Assembly (NCBI RefSeq): GCF_030486405.1
Contig: NZ_CP129613.1
Location: 6,324,001-6,388,000, forward strand
Direction of reading: 5' to 3'
Length of the DNA stretch: 64,000 bases
From: Mycolicibacterium sp. HK-90
GTDB lineage: Bacteria > Actinomycetota > Actinomycetes > Mycobacteriales > Mycobacteriaceae
How positions within the stretch are numbered: position 1 is the first letter of the stretch; every line of letters begins with the position of its first letter. The translations under genes were made by a program, and so were the position numbers. Below are positions 8,332-16,612 of this stretch, one piece after another. The notes under the pieces are model-generated. The model made no database searches, was not told where the DNA came from, and saw only the letters and a list, made by a program, of their open reading frames with translations.

Positions 8332-9724
8332 TTGTCCTTGCCTTCCACCACGCAACTGCGACATCGATCAGCAGGAAGGCCAACAGGCTCAACCCGAACA
8401 ACGGCAGGCACCAACCGATCACGGCCGCCACCACCACGACCGCCGCGATACCCCACGGCGGCAACTGACGCAGTGCTCCGCGCAGTGGCGGACGTCCCAC
8501 CGCCCAGTCCGAACCCCGCGTCGGTCGGCGCTGCCACCACATCCGGTAGCCGCGCACGATCACGGTGATCAACCCGATCATGGTCAGCGCCAACACGATC
8601 TGATTGGCGACGCCGAACAGCACGCCCATATGAGCGTCGATGGTCCAGTCGGTGAGCTTGGCCAGTAGCGGCCAATCCGCGAAATTCACCCGATCGGTCA
8701 CCATGCCGGTGGCGGGGTCGACCGCGATCTCGTCGGCACGGGACGGCCAATCACGTTTCCGCTCGGCGACTGTCCACGCCTGACCAGCTTCAGCGGGCGG
8801 CGACATCCACATCGGGCCGCGTAGCCCGGCCTGCTCAGCCGTCCGGAACACGGTGTCGGCGCCGCTCAGATCGGTCGAGCCACCGTGCTGGCCGTGATGC
8901 GACGCGGCAGGCGCGCTGCCGCCGGAGAGCGCTGTGTCGACGCTGGGCGCTGTGGTGTTCAGCCGCTCCTGGATACCGTTGACCGTCTCCCCGCCATAAC
9001 GCGACCAGGTGATACCCGACACCGACAACGCGAGCAGGATCGCCACGATCCACACGCCGACCGCGCCGTGCCAGGACAGCGTGCGGCGTCGGCCCGTGGC
9101 CGATCGGTCGGGCACGACCAGGTTCCGCATCGCGCGGTTCTCCCGGCGTCGCATGACCCACAGTGCGAGCCCGGCCAGCGCGATCACCCACATCCAGCTG
9201 GCCGCCAGCTCGCTGTAATTGCGGCCGAACGCCCCGAGGTGCAGGTTGCGGTGCAGCTCGTCGAACCAGGCCCGCACCGGCATCCACTGCCCGTAGGTGG
9301 TCAGGGCGCCCCGCACCTCACCGGTGTAGGAATCCACGAACACCGTCCTCGAATAGTCCGGCGGGACATCCTTGAGCGCCGGGTCCACGATCAACCGGAT
9401 CTGGGTGGTCTCGTCGGGTTCCACGGGAGGCCGGATGCTCTCCACCGTGCCCTCGGGGTGAGCGTGGCGGGCCGCGGCGATCTGGTCGGCCAGCGGCATC
9501 CGCTGGGAACCGACCTGCTCGACGGTCAGCTCGTGGCGGTGGACAAACGTGTCGACCTGCGGGATCAGCGCGTAGAGCAGACCGGTGACGGCCGCGATCA
9601 GGATGAACGGGCCCACGAATACCCCGGCGTAGAAGTGCAGCCGGACCAGCAGCGGGCGGATGGAATGGGGTTTGACGGGCGGAGGGGATTCCTCGCGCAC
9701 TTGATCGTCGGGGGTGATGGTCAT
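8324..9724 (-). CDS. PepSY-associated transmembrane protein
   Basis: A 466-residue membrane protein of the PepSY-TM family. The first membrane helix starts near residue 35 (GVFVGPFILIAAVTGLLYAL), two large extracytoplasmic PepSY-like parts follow, and further helices include MWVIALAGLALWVM, AVGVWIVAILLALSV and two near the C-terminus. The loop with PAASHHGQHGG is His-rich. Family members are linked to iron or haem uptake and reduction, but biochemical roles are poorly defined. The ATG at 9724 was chosen because the frame upstream lacks protein-like sequence and overlaps the intergenic hairpin. It is the first gene of the tightly overlapped run that continues with the copper chaperone and the DyP peroxidase. 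Confidence 0.82.
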   Translation of the reverse strand: MTITPDDQVREESPPPVKPHSIRPLLVRLHFYAGVFVGPFILIAAVTGLLYALIPQVDTFVHRHELTVEQVGSQRMPLADQIAAARHAHPEGTVESIRPPVEPDETTQIRLIVDPALKDVPPDYSRTVFVDSYTGEVRGALTTYGQWMPVRAWFDELHRNLHLGAFGRNYSELAASWMWVIALAGLALWVMRRRENRAMRNLVVPDRSATGRRRTLSWHGAVGVWIVAILLALSVSGITWSRYGGETVNGIQERLNTTAPSVDTALSGGSAPAASHHGQHGGSTDLSGADTVFRTAEQAGLRGPMWMSPPAEAGQAWTVAERKRDWPSRADEIAVDPATGMVTDRVNFADWPLLAKLTDWTIDAHMGVLFGVANQIVLALTMIGLITVIVRGYRMWWQRRPTRGSDWAVGRPPLRGALRQLPPWGIAAVVVVAAVIGWCLPLFGLSLLAFLLIDVAVAWWKARTNV

Positions 9725-9806
9725 GGAAATGCCTTCGAATGAGAAAACGTACGAACTTGGGGGTGCGCGCTCGGGCGCGCCCAGGGGTTCCGCAAAAGGG
9801 AAACGG

Positions 9807-9824
9807 CCCGTCGCTCGCGACGGG
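9807..9824 (-). terminator. Hairpin, possible terminator after the His-rich membrane protein gene
   Basis: CCCGTCG-CTCG-CGACGGG forms a perfect 7-bp stem. Read on the minus strand it is followed by a T-rich stretch (CCGTTTCCCTTTT). It lies in the 119-bp gap between the membrane protein gene and the PepSY gene, so it could end or attenuate transcription between them. Confidence 0.4.
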
Positions 9825-9843
9825 TCAGATGAAGGTGTGGGCG

Positions 9844-10389
9844 TCAGCTGCCCATGCCGGACACCGCCGGCGGCGCCCGCATTCCCAGACCGGCGCGCAG
9901 TAGAACAGGCCGCGCCACAACCACATTCGAAGGCCACCAGAGCTTGAAGACCGCCGGGCGGAGCCGGGCGGCGGCAAAGATTCGGAGCCAGGACAGCACC
10001 GACGCGCAGACCACGTACAGGTATTCGGCCATGCCGATCACCAACCCGAGGCCGACGGCGGCGGCAAGGTGCAAGCCTGCCATCGGCGCGCTGAGCAGTG
10101 ACACCGCGTGATGTTGGTGCCCGCCGGACACGGCCAGCGCCACGTGCCCGAGGAGTTGCCCCGCGCCGAGTCCCGCGATCAGCAGGCCGGTCTTGACGGC
10201 CCTGGTCTGCGGGTTGATTCCGCCCACGGCCGCGCCGAGCGCCGCGCATAACAGCAGCAGGACGATCAGCGGGCTACTCGTCGGCGCCATGCCCCCGGCC
10301 GCGGTGTGAGCCACTGTGGCCGTGAGTGCCGAGCACGCACCGACCAGACCTCCGCGCAGGTGCGCGGCATGCTTGACGGACGTGCTCAC
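9844..10389 (-). CDS. Multi-span membrane protein with a His-rich loop
   Basis: A 181-residue protein with about four hydrophobic helices (near 10-30, 40-57, 66-85 and 105-130), an N-terminus with HAAH, and a loop reading GGHQHHAV. I do not recognise a named family. The histidines and the neighbouring PepSY and copper chaperone genes suggest metal handling, which is inference only. The start is a GTG at 10389, facing the ArsR gene across 107 bp that contains a palindrome and a promoter, so the ArsR protein could affect both directions. The C-terminal 50 residues are basic and less hydrophobic, probably cytoplasmic. Confidence 0.65.
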   Translation of the reverse strand: MSTSVKHAAHLRGGLVGACSALTATVAHTAAGGMAPTSSPLIVLLLLCAALGAAVGGINPQTRAVKTGLLIAGLGAGQLLGHVALAVSGGHQHHAVSLLSAPMAGLHLAAAVGLGLVIGMAEYLYVVCASVLSWLRIFAAARLRPAVFKLWWPSNVVVARPVLLRAGLGMRAPPAVSGMGS

Positions 10390-10459
10390 CTGCGGAACCT
10401 TACCGTGCGGCCTGAGCTGGGCTTCGGGCCCGAGATTTCACGCCGAGCAAAAATCAGCC

Positions 10460-10489
10460 TTGACTTATATAAGTAAGCGCTTCTACTCT
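10460..10489 (+). promoter_or_regulatory. Promoter for a leaderless ArsR transcript, overlapped by a palindromic operator
   Basis: TTGACT (10460-10465) and TACTCT (10484-10489) are spaced by 18 bp. The predicted transcription start falls at about the GTG at 10497, i.e. a leaderless mRNA. The 12-bp perfect palindrome ACTTATATAAGT (10463-10474) overlaps the -35 box and has the shape of an ArsR operator. Confidence 0.6.
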
Positions 10490-10496
10490 GGACCAT

Positions 10497-10847
10497 GTGC
10501 ACGCCTTCGACATCCTCGGAGATCCGGTGCGCAGGCGGATCCTGGAACTCATCCAGACCGATGAGCTGTCGTCCGGCGCCATCACCGAGGTGATCCGCGC
10601 CGAGTTCGCGATCAGCCAGCCTGCGGTCTCGCAGCATCTCAAGGTGTTGCGCGACAACGGTTTCGCCAGCGTGCGAGCGGAAGGCACCCGTCGGCTGTAC
10701 AGCGTCGACACCGCACCGTTGCGCGAGGTGGACCGATGGCTGGAAGGGTTCCGGCGCAATTGGACACCGCATCTCGATGCACTTGCCACCGAGATCGCAC
10801 GCGGCAAACGGGAACGAAGAAGAACCAACGAGGAGGCCACCCCATGA
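10497..10847 (+). CDS. ArsR family winged-helix regulator
   Basis: A 116-residue ArsR-type repressor: FDILGDPVRRRILELIQ, then the recognition helix region ISQPAVSQHLKVLRDNGFAS and a wing (RAEGTRRLYSVD). No cysteine-based metal site is seen, which fits the subgroup that partners with SRPBCC/AHSA1 proteins rather than sensing metal. The start is a GTG at 10497 that lies directly at the predicted transcription start. Its stop overlaps the next ATG (ATGA), so it is coupled to the SRPBCC gene. It probably represses its own operon through the palindrome over the -35 box. Confidence 0.88.
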   Translation: MHAFDILGDPVRRRILELIQTDELSSGAITEVIRAEFAISQPAVSQHLKVLRDNGFASVRAEGTRRLYSVDTAPLREVDRWLEGFRRNWTPHLDALATEIARGKRERRRTNEEATP

Positions 10848-11479
10848 TCGACGTCCAGCACCAGCTCAACGCCGTGCGCCGCAGCGTCGGCAGCAAGACC
10901 TTCCAGGCCCGCGAGGCCCGCGTCGTCACCGTCAGCCAGACCTACGACACCGATGCCGCCGACCTGTGGGACGCCTGCACCAGCATCGAGCGGATCCCCC
11001 GCTGGTTTCTCCCCATCTCCGGCGACCTGCAACTGGGCGGACGTTTCCAACTCGAAGGCAACGCCTCGGGTGAGGTGCTCAGCTGCGACCCACCCCGCTC
11101 GTTCACCACCACCTGGGAGGCCATGGGAGCCACGAGCTGGGTCGAGGTCACCATCACGGCCGAATCCGAGAACACCGCCACCTTCACGCTCGACCACATC
11201 ATGCACGCCGACGACCACGACGAGTTCTGGCTGCAGTTCGGGCCCGGAGCGGTCGGAGTCGGCTGGGACTCCGCACTTCTGGGGCTCGCCTCGTACTTCA
11301 GCGCCGGCGACGGCATCACCCCGGAGGAAGGTGCGGCCTGGGCGGCCAGCCCCGAGGGCCACAGCTTCATGAGGTCCGCGAGCGAACTCTGGTACCAGGC
11401 CGACCTGGCGAACGGCGAGGATCCGGCCCAGGCCCGCGCCGCCGCGGATCGCACCAGCGAGGCCTATACCGCGAGCTGA
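10844..11479 (+). CDS. SRPBCC (AHSA1-like) domain protein
   Basis: A 211-residue START/Bet v1-like protein. The SRPBCC core begins at [20 protein letters not shown] and includes [20 protein letters not shown] and the beta-rich [10 protein letters not shown] segment. Such proteins bind hydrophobic ligands in a cavity; pairing with ArsR is common, and the ligand is usually unknown. AGGAGG lies 6-8 nt upstream of the ATG at 10844, which overlaps the ArsR stop codon. The last 60 residues are helical and may form a C-terminal extension. Confidence 0.85.
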   Translation: MIDVQHQLNAVRRSVGSKTFQAREARVVTVSQTYDTDAADLWDACTSIERIPRWFLPISGDLQLGGRFQLEGNASGEVLSCDPPRSFTTTWEAMGATSWVEVTITAESENTATFTLDHIMHADDHDEFWLQFGPGAVGVGWDSALLGLASYFSAGDGITPEEGAAWAASPEGHSFMRSASELWYQADLANGEDPAQARAAADRTSEAYTAS

Positions 11480-11535
11480 CCTGGTCCGACACGGCGCCAT
11501 GCGGCCCCATCGCGCCACCGCCGTACCCTGTCGAT

Positions 11536-12021
11536 GTGCCCGACCTCCACCCGAACCTGACCGTGCTGGCTCCCCTGCTCGGCACGTGGTCCGGTCCCGG
11601 AGCCGGTGAGTACCCGACGATCGAGTCGTTCGAATACCTGGAGGAGATCACCTTCGGACACGTCGGCAAGCCCTTCCTCACCTACAGCCAACGCACCAGG
11701 GCGCGCGATGACGGCAGGCCGCTGCACGCCGAGACCGGTTACCTGCGCGTCCCCGAGCCCGGCCGGCTCGAATGGGTGCTGGCGCATCCGACCGGCATCA
11801 CCGAGATTCAGGAAGGCACCGTCCGCGTCGTCGACGGACGCATCGACATGAACCTGGCCGCGACCACCATCGGCCTCACGGCGTCGGCCAAAAATGTTGC
11901 GGCCCTGTCTCGTTCCGTTCACGTCGACGGTGACCAACTCACCTACGACCTGCAGATGGGCGCCGTCGGGCAACCGCTGCAACACCACCTCTCCGCCACG
12001 CTTACCAGGAAGAGCGAATGA
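11536..12021 (+). CDS. Nitrobindin-like haem-binding beta-barrel protein
   Basis: A 161-residue protein of the nitrobindin/THAP4 family (mycobacterial homologue Rv2717c). The N-terminal signature [12 protein letters not shown] is at 16-27, and the C-terminal strand contains [10 protein letters not shown], where the proximal histidine that ligates haem is expected. Nitrobindins hold ferric haem and react with nitric oxide or isomerise peroxynitrite. The start is a GTG at 11536. The stop overlaps the ATG of the serine hydrolase gene (ATGA), so the two are coupled. Confidence 0.9.
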   Translation: MPDLHPNLTVLAPLLGTWSGPGAGEYPTIESFEYLEEITFGHVGKPFLTYSQRTRARDDGRPLHAETGYLRVPEPGRLEWVLAHPTGITEIQEGTVRVVDGRIDMNLAATTIGLTASAKNVAALSRSVHVDGDQLTYDLQMGAVGQPLQHHLSATLTRKSE

Positions 12022-13262
12022 GCCAACCAGCGCCGACCGGCAAGATCGCCCTGCCCTCCGACCTGGACGCGGTCACCGACGTCGGCGATGAGGACCACTC
12101 CGAGATCGATCCGAGAGCCATCGAACGGATCTGGGAGTCGGTGCGGTACTGGTACGGGTCCGGGATGCACCCGGCCATCCAGGTGTGCTTGCGGCGCAAC
12201 GGGAAAACCGTCCTGAACCGGGCGATCGGCCACGGCTGGGGCAACGGTCCCGGCGACGCCCCGGACGCCGAGAAGATTCCCGTCACCACCCAGACGCCGT
12301 TCTGCGTCTACTCGGCCGCCAAGGCGATCAGCACGACCGTCGTCCACATGCTCGTCGAGCAGGGGCACTTCTCCCTCGACGACCGGGTCTGCGACTACCT
12401 GCCCAACTACACCAGCCACGGCAAGGACCGGACCACCATCCGTCATGTGATCACCCACAGTGCCGGCGTCCCGATCCACACCGGGCCGCGTCCCGACGTC
12501 ACCCGCGTGGACGACAGCGAGTACACCCGCGAACAGCTGGCCCTGCTCAAACCGGTCTACCGCCCCGGCCTGGTGCACATCTATCACGGCCTGACCTGGG
12601 GCCCGCTGGTCCGCGAGATCGTCTCGGCCGCCACCGGCCGGAACATCCGCGACATCCTGGCCACCGAGATCCTCGAGCCGCTGGGATTCCGGTGGACCAA
12701 CTACGGCGTCAGACCCGACGAGGTTCCACTGGTGGCGCCCAGCCACGTCACCGGAAAGCCACTGCCCGCGCCGATCGCCGCGGCGTTCCGGGCCGCGGTG
12801 GGCGGCACCCTCGACCGCATCATCCCGTTGAGCAACACTCCCCTGTTTCTCACCAGCGTGATCCCGTCGTCCACGACCGTCTCGAACGCCGACGAGCTGT
12901 CCCGTTTCGCTGAGATCCTGCGTCGCGGAGGCGAACTCGACGGGGTCCGGATCATGAAGCCGGAGACGCTGCAGGCCGCGACGACGCCCTGCCGGCGGAT
13001 GCGGCCCGACGTGGCGACCGGGCTCAAGCCCATGCGCTGGGGCACCGGCTACATGCTCGGCGGAAAACGGTTCGGGCCGTTCGGCCGCAACACTCCGTCG
13101 GCGTTCGGGCACACCGGCCTCGTCGACATCGCGGTGTGGGCCGATCCGCAGCGCAGTCTGTCCGCCGCGATCGTCAGCAGCGGTAAGCCCGGCGCGCACC
13201 GGGAGGCCAACCGCTATCCGGCCGTGCTGGACCGGATCGCGGCCGAGATTCCGGTGGGCTGA
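12018..13262 (+). CDS. Serine hydrolase, beta-lactamase (class C)/EstB family
   Basis: A 414-residue serine hydrolase with the penicillin-binding/beta-lactamase fold. The nucleophile motif SxxK is SAAK (99-102), the second element is IYHG with Tyr189 in place of the usual YxN, and the third is GHTG near residue 370. There is no signal peptide, so it is probably cytoplasmic and acts as an esterase on small esters or lipids rather than on peptidoglycan. It begins within the stop codon of the nitrobindin gene, and its stop lies 11 bp from the convergent F420/FMN-binding protein gene. Confidence 0.87.
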   Translation: MSQPAPTGKIALPSDLDAVTDVGDEDHSEIDPRAIERIWESVRYWYGSGMHPAIQVCLRRNGKTVLNRAIGHGWGNGPGDAPDAEKIPVTTQTPFCVYSAAKAISTTVVHMLVEQGHFSLDDRVCDYLPNYTSHGKDRTTIRHVITHSAGVPIHTGPRPDVTRVDDSEYTREQLALLKPVYRPGLVHIYHGLTWGPLVREIVSAATGRNIRDILATEILEPLGFRWTNYGVRPDEVPLVAPSHVTGKPLPAPIAAAFRAAVGGTLDRIIPLSNTPLFLTSVIPSSTTVSNADELSRFAEILRRGGELDGVRIMKPETLQAATTPCRRMRPDVATGLKPMRWGTGYMLGGKRFGPFGRNTPSAFGHTGLVDIAVWADPQRSLSAAIVSSGKPGAHREANRYPAVLDRIAAEIPVG

Positions 13263-13273
13263 AACTCGTCAGG

Positions 13274-13729
13274 TCAGCGCAGCTTCTCCCCGTACACCCG
13301 CTCGACCGCCAGCGTCATCAGGACGCGGCGATCGGCGACCATCACCGACCGGTACTCGTCCCAGTCGGGATGCTCCCCCGCGGCGCGGCGGTAGTAGTCC
13401 ACCAGCGCCTCGACCTCCGGGCCGTGCGGATCAGTTCCCGGCCCGGTCAGCGTCACCGGGCCCTCGGCGGTCGCCCACGACCACCCGTCGGCGCTGGTGA
13501 CCTCCAGCGCGGCGCGGGGGTCACGCCGCAGGTTGACCGTCTTGGCGCGGCCGTCGGTCATCGACACGTGGACGACGCCGCGGGAGCGGTCGTAGAACGG
13601 CGTCACCGGCGACAGCTGCGGGATGCCGGAGGCCTTGATCGTGGCCAACACGCCCAAGCGGGCCTCAGCCAGCAGATCGTGCGGATCGAACGAGTTGGCC
13701 GGGGCGTTAGATGATGAGGTGGCGGTCAC
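13274..13729 (-). CDS. Pyridoxamine 5'-phosphate oxidase-like FMN/F420-binding protein
   Basis: A 151-residue split-barrel protein of the PNPOx-like (TIGR03618) group common in mycobacteria: LLAEARLGVLATIKASGIPQ, then HVSMTDGRAKTVNLRRDP and a C-terminal DWDEYRSVMVADRRVLM. Related proteins bind F420 or FMN and reduce diverse substrates; the cofactor cannot be decided here. The GTG at 13729 gives the normal family length. The long upstream extension on this strand is antisense to the carboxyltransferase gene and was discarded. The gene starts 48 bp from that divergent gene. Confidence 0.85.
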   Translation of the reverse strand: MTATSSSNAPANSFDPHDLLAEARLGVLATIKASGIPQLSPVTPFYDRSRGVVHVSMTDGRAKTVNLRRDPRAALEVTSADGWSWATAEGPVTLTGPGTDPHGPEVEALVDYYRRAAGEHPDWDEYRSVMVADRRVLMTLAVERVYGEKLR

Positions 13730-13777
13730 ATCGTGCGCAACCTCCGACCGCACGTCCGCTATTCCAGGAGCCTGCCG

Positions 13778-15325
13778 ATGCCCGACGACGCCATCCGCGA
13801 CGATCTCGCCGAACTGCTGCGCCGCAGGGCGCTGACGGAGGACGCCGGCCGTTCCGACGCCGTCTCCCGCCGCCATGACGCGGGCGGGCGCACCGCGCGG
13901 GAGAACATCGCCGACCTGGTCGATGACGGGTCGTTCGTCGAATACGGGCGGTTTGCGATCGCGGCCCAGCGGCAACGTCGCAGCCTGGACGACCTCATCG
14001 AACGCACACCGGGCGACGGACTCCTGGCGGGTACGGCGCGGGTCGACGGCGCCGCGTGCGCGGTGCTGTCCTACGACTACACCGTGTTGGCCGGCACCCA
14101 GGGCGCGGTCGGCCACCGGAAGAAGGACCGGTTGTTCGAGCTCATCGAGCGGATGAAGCTGCCGACGGTGTTCTTCGCCGAAGGCGGCGGCGGGCGGCCC
14201 GGTGACACCGACTATCCGACGGTGTCCTCGCTGGAGATCCGCGCGTTCGCGTTGTGGGCGGGGTTGTCGGGGTTGGTGCCGCGGATCGCGGTGGTCAAGG
14301 GCCGATGTTTCGCGGGCAACGCGGTGATCGCGGGCGCAGCGGACCTGATCGTCGCCACCGAGGACAGCTCGATCGGCATGGGTGGGCCGGCCATGATCGC
14401 CGGCGGCGGCCTCGGTGAGGTGACACCCGACGACGTCGGCCCGATCTCGGTGCAGGCGGCCAACGGCGTGGTCGACGTCGTGGTGGCCGACGAGGCGGAG
14501 GCCGTCGCCACCACCAGAAAGCTGATGGGTTACTTCACCGGGTCAGCCGAGCCAGGCCCGGTAGCCGACCAAACCGCCCTGCGCACAATCGTTCCCGAAC
14601 GCGCCCGGCGTGCCTACCCGGTGGCGCCGATCATCGAGACCCTCGCCGACGCCGGCTCGGTAACCTTCCTGCGCGAGAAGTTCGCCCCGGAGATGGTGAC
14701 CGCCCTCGCCCGGATCGATGGCAGACCCGTCGGCGTCATCGCCAACAACACCATGGTGATGGCCGGTGCCATCACGGCGGCAGCATCCGACAAGGGCGCC
14801 CGGTTCCTCCAGCTGTGCAACGCGTTCGGCCTGCCGGTGGTGTCCCTGGTGGATTGCCCCGGCTACATGGTGGGACCCGCCGCCGAGGCCGAGGCCCTGG
14901 TGCGGCGCGGTTCACGGCTGTTGGTGGCCGGCGCCGCGCTCACCGTGCCGTTGGTGGCGGTGATCCTGAGACGGGGTTACGGCCTCGGGGCACAGGCGAT
15001 GTGCGGGGGCAGCCTCCACGAACCGGTACTCACCGTGGCGTGGCCGGGTGCGCATCTGGGTCCGATGGGCCTGGAGGGGGCCGTCCGGCTGGGTCTGCGC
15101 AAGGAACTGGAGGCCATCGCCGACCCCGACGAGCGCGAACAGGCCGTGCGGGCAGCCACCGCGGCAGCCGAGGAGAACGCCCGCGCCCTCAATTCCGCCG
15201 CGATCTTCGAGATCGACGACGTCATCGACCCGGCCGAAACCCGGGCGCTGATCGCCGCCACGCTGGCCACCGCCGCGGCACACGAACGGCCCTCGGCCCC
15301 AGGCCGATTCGTCGACACCTGGTGA
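13778..15325 (+). CDS. Biotin-dependent carboxyltransferase subunit (AccD-like)
   Basis: A 515-residue carboxyltransferase of the propionyl/methylcrotonyl-CoA carboxylase beta type. Two crotonase-fold halves are visible: the first with TARENIADLVDDGSFVEYG and GTQGAVGHRKKDRLFELI, the second with PVVSLVDCPGYMVGPAAEAE and a glycine-rich YGLGAQAMCGG. It would transfer carboxyl from carboxybiotin to an acyl-CoA. No biotin carboxylase/carrier gene lies nearby, so it must use a partner encoded elsewhere. AGGAG precedes the ATG at 13778; an upstream ATG at 13733 lacks such a site. It converges with a GNAT gene, 3 bp apart. Confidence 0.85.
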   Translation: MPDDAIRDDLAELLRRRALTEDAGRSDAVSRRHDAGGRTARENIADLVDDGSFVEYGRFAIAAQRQRRSLDDLIERTPGDGLLAGTARVDGAACAVLSYDYTVLAGTQGAVGHRKKDRLFELIERMKLPTVFFAEGGGGRPGDTDYPTVSSLEIRAFALWAGLSGLVPRIAVVKGRCFAGNAVIAGAADLIVATEDSSIGMGGPAMIAGGGLGEVTPDDVGPISVQAANGVVDVVVADEAEAVATTRKLMGYFTGSAEPGPVADQTALRTIVPERARRAYPVAPIIETLADAGSVTFLREKFAPEMVTALARIDGRPVGVIANNTMVMAGAITAAASDKGARFLQLCNAFGLPVVSLVDCPGYMVGPAAEAEALVRRGSRLLVAGAALTVPLVAVILRRGYGLGAQAMCGGSLHEPVLTVAWPGAHLGPMGLEGAVRLGLRKELEAIADPDEREQAVRAATAAAEENARALNSAAIFEIDDVIDPAETRALIAATLATAAAHERPSAPGRFVDTW

Positions 15326-15328
15326 CGG

Positions 15329-15814
15329 TCACAGCTCCAGATACATGATGTGCAGACCGACCAGTCCGTGTGTCCGTGACCGGTAGGCCTTCGGGACGGT
15401 GCCGACGATCCGGAAACCCAGGTCCTGCCAGAGCGCCACGGCACGCACATTCGTCTCGACCACGGCGTTGAACTGTATTGCCCGGTAACCGTTTTCCCGG
15501 TGCCAGTCGATCACCCACCGGGCCATTGCCCGCCCGACACCGCGCGCCGGCGACGCCGGGTCGACCATGAAACTCGCGGTGCCGACGTGGTCGCCGCGGC
15601 CGGGCTTGTTGGGCCCCATCCGGGCGGTGCCGACGATGACGCCGTCGTCGACCGCGACGATGGTGTGGCCAGGCTCAGGGGCCGGCCACACCTCCGCGAT
15701 CTGCTCGTCGGTGAGATCGTCGGGGTACGTGTAACTTTCGCCGTCGGCCACGATGGCGCGGAAGAACGGGGCGATGCCGGCGATGTCGTCGGCTGTTGCG
15801 GCGCGGATCTGCAC
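15329..15814 (-). CDS. GNAT family N-acetyltransferase
   Basis: A 161-residue single-domain GNAT. The acetyl-CoA site is ASPARGVGRAMARWVIDWHR, and the C-terminal ALWQDLGFRIVGTVPKAYR is the usual beta6-beta7 region. The GTG at 15814 begins directly at the first strand (VQIRAATADDIAGI). Its start region faces the DUF4383 gene across 56 bp that contain a TACA/TGTA palindrome. The substrate is unknown. Confidence 0.88.
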   Translation of the reverse strand: MQIRAATADDIAGIAPFFRAIVADGESYTYPDDLTDEQIAEVWPAPEPGHTIVAVDDGVIVGTARMGPNKPGRGDHVGTASFMVDPASPARGVGRAMARWVIDWHRENGYRAIQFNAVVETNVRAVALWQDLGFRIVGTVPKAYRSRTHGLVGLHIMYLEL

Positions 15815-15838
15815 GTCCCGACCATACGACCACCATTG

Positions 15839-15853
15839 ACTACACGCTGTAGT
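15839..15853. promoter_or_regulatory. TACA/TGTA palindrome, BlaI/CopY-like operator candidate
   Basis: ACTACA-CGC-TGTAGT is a perfect inverted repeat 17 bp upstream of the DUF4383 start and 24 bp upstream of the GNAT start. TACA...TGTA half-sites are the known core recognised by BlaI/MecI/CopY repressors. No such regulator is encoded in the window, so the assignment rests on the motif alone. Confidence 0.45.
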
Positions 15854-15870
15854 AGACGTAGCGTCCCGAT

Positions 15871-16308
15871 ATGCGGCGGTGGAGCTTCGCACAGTGGGGA
15901 CTGTTCATCATCTCCCTGTTCCACGTGGTGCAGGCAATCGTCGGATTCATTGCCGAACCGAGCTTCGCGACCGGGCCGGATGCACCGACGGTGCAGATTT
16001 TCGGAATGGATTACAACGGCTGGCACGCCGTGGCGGGGCTGGCCCTGTTCGGCCCCGGGCTGCTGCTCTGCCGGCGGAAATCGTGGGCCGTCCTCTATCT
16101 GCTCCTGGCCGCGGTGGCCGGCGCGCTGCCCGGAATCTGGGCGTTCTTCTCCAACCAAGTCGCCTACATCTTCGCCTTCCCCAACAACACCACCGATGCG
16201 ATCGTGCACCTGGCAACTGCCGCGGTGATGCTGGCCGTGGCGGGCGTGCAGATCTACCACGATGGCGGCCTGCGCAATTCGTTGAGCGAGCTAACCCTCA
16301 AGCACTGA
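15871..16308 (+). CDS. DUF4383-like four-helix membrane protein
   Basis: A 145-residue membrane protein with four hydrophobic helices: FAQWGLFIISLFHVVQAIVG, HAVAGLALFGPGLLL, WAVLYLLLAAVAGALPGIW and AIVHLATAAVMLAVAGVQI. Topology and the motif HVVQAIVGF/NTTDAIVHL fit DUF4383, a family of actinobacterial integral membrane proteins without assigned function. It begins 17 bp after a palindromic operator candidate. The C-terminus is short and hydrophilic. Confidence 0.75.
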   Translation: MRRWSFAQWGLFIISLFHVVQAIVGFIAEPSFATGPDAPTVQIFGMDYNGWHAVAGLALFGPGLLLCRRKSWAVLYLLLAAVAGALPGIWAFFSNQVAYIFAFPNNTTDAIVHLATAAVMLAVAGVQIYHDGGLRNSLSELTLKH

Positions 16309-16612
16309 ACCTTGCAGTTAGCTGAGTGGGTGCCCGCATAACAATTCGGTCACTACCTCCGGGGTCGCAGATCACGATCAATTAAGGATGGCCCCCGGTC
16401 TCTGAGACATTTCAAGATCATGGTTTGCAATTCGGCCGAATTGAGGGCCAATTCACTCCGGCAATATGTAACGCCGCCACACGGGCCACAGCTGTTTCAA
16501 ACGGCTGATCTTTTGCTCGTCACTGTCGCGGTTACCTTCGAATTCGGGCGGGGGCTTCGCGATCACGAATCGCAACACATCACGAATCCCAGAATCCCGA
16601 AGGAAAATGATC
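16309..16612. other. Non-coding 304-bp stretch
   Basis: I see no convincing gene here. It contains a perfect 16-bp palindrome (16428-16443), a short direct repeat ATCACGAATC shortly before the haem-binding protein gene, and an AT-richer composition than the surroundings. It presumably holds the promoter and control region of that gene. Confidence 0.5.
16428..16443. promoter_or_regulatory. 16-bp perfect palindrome upstream of the haem-binding protein gene
   Basis: CAATTCGGCCGAATTG is fully self-complementary with no spacer. It lies 169 bp upstream of the haem-binding protein ATG. It could be a repressor site or a hairpin; no regulator is adjacent. Confidence 0.35.

Noticed and set aside
9725..10249. 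Upstream extension of the PepSY frame to 641 residues
   Set aside because: The extra part is opposite or within the His-rich membrane protein gene and the hairpin, and does not look like protein.
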